A stretch of 64,000 nt of DNA from Desarmillaria ectypa (lineage: Eukaryota; Basidiomycota; Agaricomycetes; Agaricales; Physalacriaceae): assembly GCA_030407005.1 (NCBI GenBank), contig JAUDYN010000012.1, positions 419,569 through 483,568 on the forward strand, in the 5' to 3' direction. The notes under the pieces are model-generated. The model was not told the DNA's origin, did not search any database, and saw only the letters and a list, made by a program, of their open reading frames with translations. Position 1 is the stretch's first letter, and each line of letters starts with the position of its first letter. The position numbers and the translations under genes were made by a program. Shown here piece by piece: positions 12,601 through 24,024 of this stretch.

Positions 12601-15161
12601 CTAGAGTCTAGACTATCCAAAAAGGTGTTTGTATCCAGATCAGAGGACCTACTGATCATGACTACATGCCCTGATTCGGAGCTGCTGATGGGCGGAGCGT
12701 AGGACTTGTAATATTGAATCGTTGATTGCAGGTCCGTAGGTCCGAAGGCACGTGGTTGGTTTAGCACAGCCTTCACGTGAGAACCCGACGATCACGGGTA
12801 AGTACGGGGGCAATCATATCCTCGCCGCTGCCTTCTCAATCTTTCCCGCCAATCGGCTGCACATCTGCCTAGCACCGCCGTCATTATGATCCCCCCGACC
12901 CTGCTACCATGATGTGTGGTGACTTCGACTACGATGGGCGGGGACGTCCCTGATACGGCCTGGCTCGCCCACCGCTACTACTAGCACTTCGCGTCCCCGG
13001 CACCTTAAGCGCTGATGATGGTAAATTGAGAGTCATGATACTGTGTGCCATCTGTTTCCCGTCGACCTGACTGCGAAATATGTGACTTGTGATTACTAGC
13101 CTTAAGCCTCGGAATACTGCAAATTATTTATTGTTTTATCTTAATATACGGGACGCTGCGGAACATAATTGATAATATTTACTTTCATAGGCCTGGAGTC
13201 CCCAAAATGATTGAATTAGAAACACGGAGCCCCACCTCTACACAGTAATCAATAACGTCCTCGTGTCTCTCGGACCTAGCTTAGAACAGCCGCAGGTCGC
13301 CCATCTCTCATTGCAGTACTTGTCCCGCATTCGCATCGATCAGCTGTTGTTGAGCTGACAGTTTCACGTTCAATCAGTGCACATGCAACATTGCGTATCC
13401 ATAATCAACATCGCTCACGTTTCCGACCCTTCCTCAAAATTCAAGCTGCTGGCAATGCCCGGTATCAAACAGCAATTCCCGTCCCCAATTTATGCTGCCT
13501 GCCTTCAAGTTGCACCGGCAATTGCGACCGGATCTCACTCATCTCAAAGTTCACATACATCAGGGTCGACATATATTCACGGAGAACGTTCCTGTCAGTC
13601 GCCGTGCAGTAATCCGTGAACGCTTTACCTTTAGGCATCCCACACTCTGGCAGTGTTTTGTTATAGGTTGGGGCGAACAAGCACAGTCCGACTGGCCGGA
13701 TCCCTCGACGCCTTTGGAACCGGTGAATATTGACCTTGATTCTATACCAATGCTTTGCCAGTCAGCAACAATAACATCTGATGCCTCATCCAGTTGATCT
13801 CGATGTGGCAGTTTGACATGTCTGTTCAGTACGCCTAAGGAAATGCCTTTTGCCGGATATCATCCCGTGTGTTCCTCGTGTCAAAGTACGCAGTCTCTCT
13901 ATCTGTCCGATGGGTTTATCATAATAGTAGCTCAGGACGCTGTATGCTAGGGCCGTACCAAACCCAATACAAGAATTTAACCATTCATATGTTGGGATTT
14001 GAACGGCTATATGTTTGCAATCACCTTCCTCAATGTCAGCTGTTGAAGTGGTTGGTTCCTCGTGTATGCTTAGCCGCTTCGACTTATCGACGGACGGATT
14101 TTCTTTGACACTGCCAATTTCAGGACGAATACTCGCTACCAAGGTGCCTCTGGGTCAGCTCCCCCGCATCACCTACTACTGGTCATTTATATACTCAAAT
14201 ACAGGAATTGAGAGGGAATGGGAATGAAGAAACCAATGACAGCGCATTCAGGATGACAAGTGAAGGAACACATTGATATGACCAATATCCTTCTGTATTC
14301 CCGGAGAAGTTCTCGACGACACAAACGACGCACACAACACATTAAAAGAAAGAAATCAGTTGCAATATTTTACCCAAGGATATTTCGTTCACGAAGTCAG
14401 TCAACGATCTCGTTCTGCTTTGTGGCGGGGCTCGCTCATGTGGCATAGCATCCTCTTCTCATCAGACCCATGAGACATACGTCCCTCAGTGCGGACCTTC
14501 TCTTCGGCTTGTTAGAGAGAAGAACAGAGGAAGCGACAAATCCGTAGGCTTCACCGATCACACAGGATGCGAATGAAGATGCTAAGACCGCTCTGAACCA
14601 GTGTCATTGAGCCAGAATCGCGTAGGCATGCATACCTTCTCTTCGTCTCGGATGACTCCTGCCGCGCATAACTCATCTAGGCATGAGAGGAGCCTAATAG
14701 TAGTTTAGAACTAACAGATCCAGGTCAATTAATAGTCAGACGGAATCAAGACTGTTGGAATCCTGGGTGTTGCGCAGGGTAGACTCCAGACTGGTAAAGC
14801 CAGATGTAAAGGAATTGTTATTCTATGGCTCCTACAGAGCTCATATTTATACTACTTCGCACTAGAATCTAGAATGTACTACAGCTTTCTACGACTCTCT
14901 TGCTTACTCATCGACTCTCGGCACGATGCCGGATTGCTCCTTCTAGAACTTTCCAGCAAAATCCCAACAAAGACAAATGACTCAGCGGTAGCTAATGTCA
15001 GCCTGGTATTTTCTCGTCTGATATGTAAAGAAGTATCTTTCAGGGACCTGTATGTGGCCTTAGCTTATGGGATCGAAACGACATCCTGTTGTGAGACCTG
15101 TCCCTTCCAGGCCTCTAGCACAAAAATAGAATTTAATATTTCTTGTTGCAATACATATATA
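9691..15161. other. Gene-poor stretch
   Basis: About 5.5 kb without a gene I can defend. Several frames of 60-150 codons occur on both strands (for example 11899-12363 minus, 13786-14142 minus), but none has family motifs or matching splice signals. One possible relic is listed separately at 10946-11209. Confidence 0.4.
10946..11209 (-). pseudogene. Possible membrane-protein relic (DUF6534-like)
   Basis: The minus-strand frame contains HIVRATLVSAINTGCLNFFT followed by a hydrophobic stretch and FIGI. After a one-base frame change it continues with FFYVSGRIYFNLL. This resembles the last two transmembrane segments and the (F/Y)xxxxxLYxNSLLATLN tail of basidiomycete DUF6534 proteins. The frame change and the absent N-terminal helices suggest a broken gene. 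The match is from memory and weak. Confidence 0.25.
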
Positions 15162-15235
15162 GGGTCGATGGCGTAGTTGGTTATCGCATCTGTCTAACAC
15201 ACAGAAGGTCCTCAGTTCGAACCTGGGTCGACTCA
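15162..15235 (+). tRNA. tRNA-Val (anticodon AAC)
   Basis: A full cloverleaf can be drawn. Acceptor GGGTCGA pairs with TCGACTC (one G-T), discriminator A. The D-arm is GCG...CGC. The anticodon stem is TCTGT/ACAGA with loop CTAACAC, so positions 34-36 are AAC (Val). The T-arm is CTCAG-TTCGAAC-CTGGG. There is no intron. A short T-run (TTTT) begins two bases after the discriminator and can serve as the RNA polymerase III terminator. The internal A box (GGCGTAGTTGG) and B box (AGTTCGAACCTGG) are present. Confidence 0.93.
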
Positions 15236-15240
15236 GTTTT

Positions 15241-18200
15241 GTACCGTCTCGTTAGCGCCTTAATCATTGATCAATGTTTAGCGTGAAACTCAAATACGAA
15301 TTGTAGATGAAGTCGCAAAGAAGTTCGAACCATGATGTCGCACCCTAGCAGAGAGTTGTTGTAAAATACTCCGTTATGTCAGTTTTTTTACCAGTAAAAT
15401 ATTGGTCAGTAGTCAGTGGTCAATGTAGATATGGTGTGTGACGTCAAGCCGTCTCGAGGTCTTCTAGATCCTATTTTCCCAGCGGATCGTACAGATTGGC
15501 CTCTTCGTTACAGAGGAATGGAGTCGGCGTATATAAACCTGATTATGTCGTCGTCAGTCCCCAATTCGTGCTTTCGATAGATATAACTACCGTTTGCTAC
15601 TTATCCTGCTTGAGTTCAGCCCTGAGATTCTAACGCTGAGGGTGGAAATATCCAGCAACAACGAAGCAGGGAGATCGGATTCTTCCCGGGCTGATCCGAG
15701 GATTACGGACTCTTGTTGGGACATTCACGGTCTCAGCGCTAGCACTAGCGTGATCTTGCCCGGGGAGCGTACAGCACCTTTGCCTTCCTCCTTGGACTCC
15801 TATGTCCCAACGACAGCGATCTTGTACAAGACCCGTAGGACAAACCAGGGTGGTGCGGATGATGAATCAGCTTACTTTCATCCCGAGAACCCATGCAGTT
15901 TGAATAGCTTCATGCCCCGTAGACTGAGACAATAATGAGGAATTACAATAGTACCCCCGAGGAGTCCATATGAAACTCCGCACTGACGAGATGCGCAGTA
16001 GCACAATATAGAATGGGTTAGACTTTACTTGAAGATCATTAGCTAACGTATGAACGTCAAATCATAATGACTAGTAAAGATGTACTCATGTACTTTCATC
16101 CCGTCTCGTCTCATTCTGAGAGGAGGCGTTATCATCGGCGCCCCCCACTCTTCGAGGATCTATGTTAAGTCGGTCCTGTGGTATCCCGGTAGCTGGTGGC
16201 TTTTGCCTGAAGATCGGATGATGTCGACAGGAGAGATGGGTGTCAGATTGTAAGTTATAACACAGCGACTGCAGGCTAGTAGGCTGTTAGCTCGGGAATA
16301 GGTCCGTTGCCCTGGTGCTATTTGGATCTGTCTCGCAAGCAAATTATCCTTGCAGAGTTGCTCAAATGTCAGAAATACATCTGGTTGCATCTTATTGAGC
16401 CTGATACTCCACATTGTTCGGGTCCTCCCCATATTCTCCTGCTTATGTTATTCAGGGATTTTGGGAAGTGGAGCCTTTTGATGTTTTCCCATGAATCATC
16501 GCGGGGGCATCGGAGTGGCCTCTCTACACTGACGGGGAACTGGGTGTATTTTCGTCTGAATTATCGTTGCTGGATGGATCAAGAACTAAATTGTGCTCCA
16601 AACGTTCGATGTCTCTGTGGCCCGCGATCTCGAGATGGTTGTCTGTGGGAATCTGCATTTATTGCGGACTCACATCACTTTCTCCAAGGTTTTGAAGTCT
16701 TTGACCCATTATTTTAAAACTTTGAACGTACTGTTTAGAAGCAAGGCTTGGAGGCATAGGTCATGAGTTCGTAATTCGAGCACCTTTCCTGGTTGGGTTC
16801 CATTCCTTCAACGACGTGTAAGTGAAATTCGAAAATTGTGGCATTGGTTCCGCACCTCTTTTCTCGGGGTCCTCGACAATGAGTCCTCCAAGGACTGTCA
16901 GCTGCCTCATCACTCTGTGAGCACATCTTCATCAAATACGACAGGTTCCTCAAGCTAAGCTCTTTCTAGTAAGGCGCAGTGACCGCCTTCCAACTGGCCA
17001 ACATTCTCGCCCCTCCTAGACCCGGAAGCATAGACGGGACATCCCATCCCGCCCGTCAAGAGGGTATGCCCTTGAAAAATTGGTAACTGCGAGCCATAAA
17101 TCCGGGTGTAACGTCATGCGTATTAGTTTCCTGAGATATGAATACAATAGTTGGTAATTTGTGATATATCGATGACAAACGATAGGGCAGCCAGAGCGAT
17201 AGGAGGGACGGTCGGATGAAGTGGGAACACGTTGACGCCGGCGAAGGAGAGTTCCATGAAAGACAGAGAACTGCCTGTGAAGAGCAGCTTCTCTCGATTC
17301 CCTTGATTGCCGAGACATGCAAGGCAGTCTTCTATAGAGGCTGTTACAATTGCAGTACTCAACTTACGTAACAGGCATGAATTCTAAAAACCCTAATAAC
17401 ACTACGATGAGCTCTTCGAAAGTTACGGCGCCTCGCCCTGCTCAGTGCTTGAAGAAATGTGCGTAGAACGACGTCTAAGAGCCTGAGTGAGGGGGTACAA
17501 GAAGTTCCCTTAGAGTCGGATATATTGAACGCAGCCTGTTCTTGTCAGAGACCAGAAGATCCACTAGGTCGTGCGTCGCGAATATTTTTTGGGTCATCCA
17601 GAATGTAGTCGGCGGCAGTCACGCGCCGATCCGGTTAATCCAGAAGCGACATGCCATTAACAGAGAAGGACTTCTTTAGGCAGCGGGAATTCAGAGAAAA
17701 GCCGAAACAAGGATTTGTTAGAAACGTTGTAATGCTGTTTTTTCGTCTGTTTATCTTTCCAAGAATAATGTAATGAAAGACTTTCCTTGTAAATGAACAG
17801 AGGTTGTAACTAGTGTCGGTAGTCATTGTCCAGTCACGAAGTAAGCCACGTGTCAAGACGGCATACACACGGCACCGAGTCTGAGTCCGAGTCCGAGCGC
17901 TAAATGGTAATTCCGCACCATCCACTGTTCCTCTTCCTTCCGTCAACGAAGATCACAGTAATAACGCGCACAAGTACGCGTGCTCTTCGCCGGTTTTACA
18001 AAATCTCCTTCCTCCCTTACGATCATGGGGGAGATTCTGTTCGTCGGTATTGTACCAGCTCCGTGAGCTTGCTCTCCTGGCCTTAATAATAAAAAACTCA
18101 CCTTTCTCGCTCAATTTTCGTTAGGACTCAATTCATCGATTGTGAGAGACTAGATATATCCGTAAATGGAAATAATATACTTTGATTTTTAGAACATCTG

Positions 18201-19600
18201 CGACACAACCTCTCCAGTTCTACAGAAGTTGATCAATGCTATTCAATACTGGCCCATGATCATCGGCGTGAACCGACCTTGCTTCGTGAATAGCAAATCC
18301 AAGTCCGCATCTGTCGATAATGACGACATGCGGATTCACTTGCTCTATCATCAAGGATTGATTTATTCTCTTAGTGCTAGTCCCGGGAGCTCACGCAGCG
18401 TCGTTTTATGGAAGCAGTAAACCCTCCTTCACATCGGAAACCAGAATGGGAAGCCGATTGAGTCCTCTGGCTATTTCTTTTGTCCCATCATTAATATCAT
18501 GCTATCAGAATCACAAAGTATAGTAGGTTGGCACGCTTTGAGACTTTTGGTTTTTGAGTTTGCCTTCAATTCGTCTGTGCTGGCTGTTTTACATTCAGGC
18601 GTACCTCACTAATGAATTCGGTCGCATTGCACAATCAGTAAATGGTGAATTCTTTACCCAGCGCTTGTTGTCGGCACTTGAAGCGCGAACTCTATAACAG
18701 ATGTCCGCTTGTCAAACGATCGTCCAGTGGAACATTTCTACATCTACAGACAATGCGCTACATCCTATTGCTGTCTGATTGTGTGGCAGCGCCAACGGCA
18801 AACAAATCAGGCAGTGATGCACCCGAACGCCGACGGCTATCATTCGGCCACTCTATTGGAGTAAAGAATAAGCGGCCCTTCCAGCGGTTTTGCATCGGAT
18901 AGCCGCGGACTCTGGGTAGAGACAGCAGTTTACGGATCTTCTTTGGGGTTCATTCTCTGATAATGCCTAGAGCATCGCTTCGGCACCATGGTACTCCAAA
19001 GTACATGCACAGCTACCGTTCGAATGGCGTTCTAGTTAGAGCTGAGGTGAGCCTTTGTCTCAGGTACAAGTATTGCGAGGGTAAATCATTTGTAACAGGG
19101 CAGGATGTATGATACACGACACAATATACGAGACGATACTGAAAATACACTTCCGATCCATCCTCGGCGCTAGCGTGCGAAATATGGCAACGTCCGCAAT
19201 AGGTATCCCTACACCACCGACGCGGTCTTTTTGCAGTAAATGTACGATTCAAAATACGGGATGTCTCCATGAGTAGGTAGTCTCTGTTTTTCGCCTCTGA
19301 ATGCAGGCACCAACACTTCGGAAGAAACTTTGTGCTTTGCGACATCACGACTGAGGCTGTCCGATGTGCCCCGGCATTCAAGGAAGTTGGTCTTCACCAA
19401 AGCACATTCCTGCCTATCAGACCGGCATTCTATCCGACCATGTTTCGACGTTATTCCCGCGCCCATGGTACCATCAGTTTCGTTCTCTAAGCAATTATTT
19501 CAGGAGAGCGCCAGGTTCGTTAGAAGGAGAAATCACTGGTGACATATCATAACGAGTCAACGGTTTAACGCCCTCGGCTCTCAGTTTGTTGCGACGACAG
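15241..19600. other. Gene-poor stretch
   Basis: About 4.4 kb with no supported gene. A TATATAA at about 15530 lies upstream of a frame at 15594-15935 (plus) of unknown and doubtful coding status. Other frames (16307-16717 plus, 17016-17362 minus, 19013-19381 minus) have no motifs I recognise. Confidence 0.4.
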
Positions 19601-19603
19601 TGG

Positions 19604-19611
19604 TATATAAG
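19604..19611 (+). promoter_or_regulatory. TATA box of TPS2
   Basis: TATATAAG about 90 bp upstream of the TPS2 ATG. Confidence 0.5.
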
Positions 19612-19699
19612 ACTCCCTAGAACACTTCAACTCTCCATTTCCAAGCCCTCGGGCCTCATCGACTCATCACACAAGCGCTTCTATCTTCATAATCCAAAG

Positions 19700-20869
19700 A
19701 TGACACTATCTACTACTACACGTCCAACTTCGACATACAGTCGCGTCGGTACGTTTGTTTCTCTGTTTCTATGTCACCCAAACTCACGTATACCCAGATC
19801 GCTTAAAGACTCGTGTACGCCGATTCATCCTTAAGAAGTTATCGTTCCCTTATATTTTAAATAGAAACGGAAGAGCACTTCGGAAGAAATTGGGGACACA
19901 ATACGTGCTTTCCTGCAGCACTTTGACACCACCGACCTACCGTCTATTTGGGATCCGACACTGGAAGCCCTCTGCCTCGTAGAGGCTGAACGTCGTGGAT
20001 ACTCCATCGATGTCCTCAGACCTTACCTGACACTTGGACTCAACATCACTGTTTCTGCGTATCACCATATTGACGATGCCAATGTCAAAGTGTTTATCGC
20101 GTTCTTCTGCATGTTTCTGATATACCTCGATGACGTCTATCCCGGCGATTCCGATGTCTTGGGTGGGGTTCCTGATTTTACTAAGGTAAGATCACAATCA
20201 TCATTATCGATATTGTTTCCGACGCTAATTATGTCATGCAGCGGTTCACATCATCAGAGAAGCAGTCGAGCAAGATCTTGAACGACCTGGCAGACCTTTT
20301 GACTGAGAGTTCTCAGCACTTTGGCAGAGTCACTGCTGACTTTATCGTCCACTCTGCCCTCAAGTTCATTACTGGGCTGATCCTAGAGGTTCAGAGCAAG
20401 CAGGAATCGGTAAGTAACTTACGCCGATAAAGTAATTCATATTACTAATTTGAATTTACAGACACAACAAGTTGAAGAATATGCCATATTCCTTCGCGAA
20501 CAATGTGGGCTCGCGGAAGCTTTCGCAATGTTCATTTTTCCCCGGGACCTCCCATTCCACCTATACATCCAGGCTCTCCCTTCGATGCGAGATTTCATCG
20601 ACTTCGCGAATGACATCCTTTCGTTCTACAAAGAGGAGCGCAGCGGTGATATCAACAATTTTATATCGCTACTAGCTCAAGCTCGTAGCGCGCCTAAGAA
20701 TCAGGTTCTCCGCTACGTAGTAATGCAGTGCCTTGAATCATACGAAAGGGTCCTGCGTATCTTGTCACCTCATCAAGAAGCGTACGTGGCATTTAGAGAG
20801 TTCACAGATGGGTATCTGGCGCTTCATTTGGGAATGAAGAGGTATAGACTTAGCGAACTGGGATTATAA
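19700..20869 (+). CDS. Tri5-type sesquiterpene synthase, TPS2
   Basis: Paralogue of TPS1, in opposite orientation and about 13 kb away. Exons: 19700-19748, 19798-19814 (17-nt microexon), 19865-20185, 20242-20409, 20462-20869; 963 coding nt, 320 residues. Introns are 49, 50, 56 and 52 bp with consensus ends. Motifs by residue: first metal-binding motif DDVYPGD at 111-117, NSE motif N235-D-I-L-S239-F-Y-K-E243, and the Arg312-Tyr313 pair in KRYRL. Both metal-binding motifs are intact, so activity is likely. It is shorter than canonical trichodiene synthases (about 370-390 residues, from memory) because the N-terminus is short. The role should be ionisation and cyclisation of farnesyl diphosphate; the product is unknown. 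SDR and P450 sequences downstream suggest a tailoring pathway. Confidence 0.88.
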
Positions 20870-21592
20870 TTCGTTTCCTCTCTAATTTATATATTATAAG
20901 TAAACTAGTGTACACTACAATACAATATCTTTAAAACTTGGGTCCTCTTGTTTTTGATAAGCCTCAACTTTATGGCATCAAGAGCGGGCTGAGCTGGAGT
21001 ACAGGCATGTCAGCGTGGCGCATGACGTCGAATCCCCATCCGAAAATGACAAAAATTATCTGTCACTGCACACGACCATTCTGTAAGTGACGGGACCTTG
21101 AGTCGGTGACTTCGAACACCATTACCGGTGCCTGCTCTTTTGAAACGCATTCCAGGTTGTAGATGGTCTGGTCTTGACCGGTCCGAGCATCCGGGACTTC
21201 TTTACTATCGATGCGATTTATTCAAGCCGCCCTCCGTAGATTGCGTCTGTATCGGAACACTCATTGTACTTGCAGGGTACACAGCTAACTTTCTCTCACG
21301 GGTAGTCACTATCGACGGCCCCTTATTACGTCGTGGATATGATCTGGCAAGTTGGGCGTGTCCATGGCAAAAAACAACTGCTCTACACTTCAATGCTCTG
21401 TATGGCGGAGAATTTAGTTTGGTATGTGATGGAGTGTCAATTTCCTTCTCCGTAATTCATCCTCAGTTATTTTTTTCTTTCAGGTATTTTACTCTGCCTT
21501 ATCGGCTGCGCTGACAGGTCGGAACCAAGATCTAGAGGGCGGGTTTCAGAATCACCATTGGCGAAGCACTGAACACCACCGGGAGCATCCAT
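20870..21592. other. Intergenic
   Basis: 3' flank of TPS2 and 5' flank of the next terpene synthase relic. The frame at 21128-21514 (plus) has no recognisable content. Confidence 0.45.
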
Positions 21593-22277
21593 AATGGTGG
21601 GACTTCACCTCATCTCTCCTGCATACCACTATCTCGATGATACTGACGTGAAAGTATTCATCACTTTCTTGATCATGTTCCTAGTATATGTAGGCGACGT
21701 CTATCCAAGCGGTGATGTCGACGCTGTGGCCGGAGTACCTACCTTTACAAAGGTCAATACCACGTTTTAATGTTGTGACATAGACTAATTTTCCCTAGCA
21801 ACACTTCATTTCCCCCGAGAAATAGCCAAGGAAATTCTTGAACGATTCCGCGGACCTTGTGAACGAACCATTCCGTCTCTTCGACAAAGTCATGGCTGAC
21901 TTCATCGTCTATTCCGCTATCAAGTTCATGACGGGGTTGATCTTAGAAGTTGAGAGCGAGGATTAACCTGTGAGTGCTTTGTCGCTATCTCTCATGTATA
22001 ATTTATTCATCAAACTCTCTAGGCGTGCACACTAAAAGAATATGACATATTCCTTCAGGAGTGACCATATACTTTGTACATTCGGGCCCTTCCCTGCTTG
22101 CGCGATTTCATTTGCGTTGCTAATGACATTCTGTCGTTTTACCAGAATGTAATAGGGAAACTGGCAACTTGATATCGCCGATGGCTCGAGCTCTCAGTGA
22201 GACTAAGAAAAGTGTTCTTCACCACTTAGTCAGGCAGGGTTCGAAGAGATACAGACTTGATGAGCTAGACTTGTAGT
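21593..22277 (+). pseudogene. Terpene synthase pseudogene, psiTPS3
   Basis: Starts with sequence equivalent to the middle of TPS2 exon 3 (AYHYLDDTDVKVFI) and carries the first metal motif region as YVGDVYPSGD, so the leading Asp of the DD pair is Gly. Later exon equivalents are recognisable: FLNDSADLV, KFMTGLILEVES, and an NSE region NDILSFYQN lacking the terminal Glu context. In-frame TAG (near 21826) and TAA (near 21964) interrupt the exon 4 equivalent, and the last exon is shortened and frameshifted. The sequence ends at an L-D-E-L-stop equivalent of the TPS C-terminus. Intron positions match TPS2. It lies just upstream of, and converges with, SDR1, an arrangement repeated by psiTPS4 and SDR2. 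Confidence 0.8.
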
Positions 22278-22908
22278 ACTGCAGGTTGTCTCTGGAACCG
22301 TAGACTGGAATGCTACTTAAGAAGAAAATCACTCGAAGCTTTTGTGCATAAGACGATGAATGTTGGATACAGATGCCGTATAAGGGCGAGTGCCGTTCCT
22401 CAGTACATCGAGGGCCATCTATAACAATCGCTTGGGCCTCAAAGTTGTCAACCCTACCTTGTCTTTCGCTCAAACTGACCACTTCGAAAAGAGCATAGAC
22501 TAGAAAGGGAAAGCACCGACTTGACGATAAAGATATGGAATGGCACCGACATTTGCAGTCATTGAATTTGGTGAGAAGAGACTCTGCAGCTTTGCTGATC
22601 CTAAATAACCTGACCATTACGGACTCGATCAAGAATGGATCTGCTTACATAGAAATGCTAAAACAAGACTAGCTATGAAAAATTGTATCATATTCGACAC
22701 ACCGTCTCATTTCTGACTTTATTAGTTATTGCCAAGAAAAATGAATAACTGCCTTTTGTTCAATTATCGGAGCAGTCCAGCAATACCCAAGGCATCATCG
22801 CCATCTGATTTGGAGTCCGTGACTAGGCCCGATCATTATGATCTCACAACGACATCGGCATGTTTCTCCCGGAAAGACCTCGTCCAATTTCATTAGATGA
22901 TCAATTCT
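22278..22908. repeat. Spacer with a three-copy repeated segment
   Basis: Sequence from about 22430 to 22680 (GGGCCTCAAAGTTGTCAACC ... CTAAATAACCTGACCATTAC ... AAAACAAGACT) recurs at about 24950-25205 and, shortened, at about 29070-29180. A minus-strand frame here (22219-22632) shares its N-terminal translation with one at 24957-25160, but I attribute this to DNA repetition, not to a conserved protein. Confidence 0.6.
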
Positions 22909-24024
22909 TCAAGGATTGACCAATGTTATTCCACCATCAACGCTCAAAACCGCTCCATTCGTATAGTCAGATGCTGCCAGGTAGATCGCCGTCATCCCCA
23001 TCTCCGCATCACTAGCCAAAATCGAATCAATATCCAATCTCCTCCAAATACTGAACACACTCACGTCCCTGGCCTCCTCGCAGGTATCGGAGCCCCAAAC
23101 CCAGGTTGTGGGTCCGAATTCATCATTTCCAGAAGTTCAGGAGTGGCCATCTCCGATGGAAACAGGCCAGGCTCTAGCGCGTTCACTCGAATCGGGATAT
23201 CTCTTCCAGCAAAGCTCGTCCCCAGAACGAAGGTGAGCTTTTCCAAAGCTACCTTGGTCGGACCGTATGCCAACTAAGCCAAGTCAGTTCCGAGTCGAGC
23301 TTGAAGTAAACGGCGGGGCACATACGCAGCCTATCGGCATTGGTGTGTGTATTTTTGCCGCCACGCTGCTGACGTTGATGACACTTGAGGTGCCTTGAGG
23401 GCGGGAATGTGCTCCTTTGATGAGAAGGGATTGAAAGGCACGGATGACGAAGAAAGGGGCGATGGTGTTGAGTGCGAAGATATCCATCCAATTCTGTACC
23501 GTCTCGGGCTCAAAGGGATCTGATGCCGCGAGCTTCTTCGCGGAGAAGTCTGGGTCACGAAGGGAGGCGCCGAAGCCAGCACTGCAAAGAGGTTAGCATA
23601 TAAAAGAAGAGAATCAAGGATACTATAGACAAACTTGTTGACAAGGATATCGAGCTTGCCGTCAATTCCTTCGATATGCTTTGCGCCAGCCTTGATGCTT
23701 TCCTCATTTGTCACATCCATCTGTAGTCTGCGTACGCGTTAACAATGAACATCCTATAACACGAAGGATCACTAACGGGACAATGGATCCTGGGACGCCT
23801 GTGACTGACGTTGCAGCTCGCTCCAACACATCCATTCTTCGCCCAGTGATGTATACCTTGGCTCCGTTTGCAGCAAATGCTTTGGCAATCATGAATCCTC
23901 TGTCAAAGAGTCAACAGTGGGTTGCGATTGAGGAACATAAGGCTTACATCCCTGTTCCTCCGCCTGTAACGAGACCTACTCGTCCAGACAGCGACATCAC
24001 CGTAGCCACATTGAGATCTGCCAT
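22909..24024 (-). CDS. RhlG-like short-chain dehydrogenase/reductase, SDR1
   Basis: NAD(P)-dependent oxidoreductase of the classical SDR fold, soluble; substrate unknown. Exons on the minus strand: 24024-23948, 23899-23777, 23727-23635, 23581-23326, 23273-23065, 23011-22909; 861 nt, 286 residues, all phases consistent. Motifs: the cofactor-binding TGGGTGIG split by intron 1, GKLDILVNNAG, NTIAPFF, INVSSVAAK (catalytic Ser region), YGPTK (catalytic Tyr and Lys), and the PGLFPSEM and GAVLSVDGG C-terminal landmarks. The spacing between the Ser and Tyr motifs is a few residues longer than in classical SDRs, as in RhlG-type reductases. It lies convergent with psiTPS3 and is a paralogue of SDR2. A tailoring step on a terpenoid is plausible from context only. 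Confidence 0.88.

Noticed and set aside
13786..14142. 118-codon minus-strand frame
   Set aside because: No motif, no splice context and no paralogue in the window; not enough to call a gene.
23249..23720. Overlapping minus-strand frames of 67-129 codons in the SDR1 region
   Set aside because: They arise from reading through introns; the six-exon model accounts for the sequence with all SDR motifs in order.
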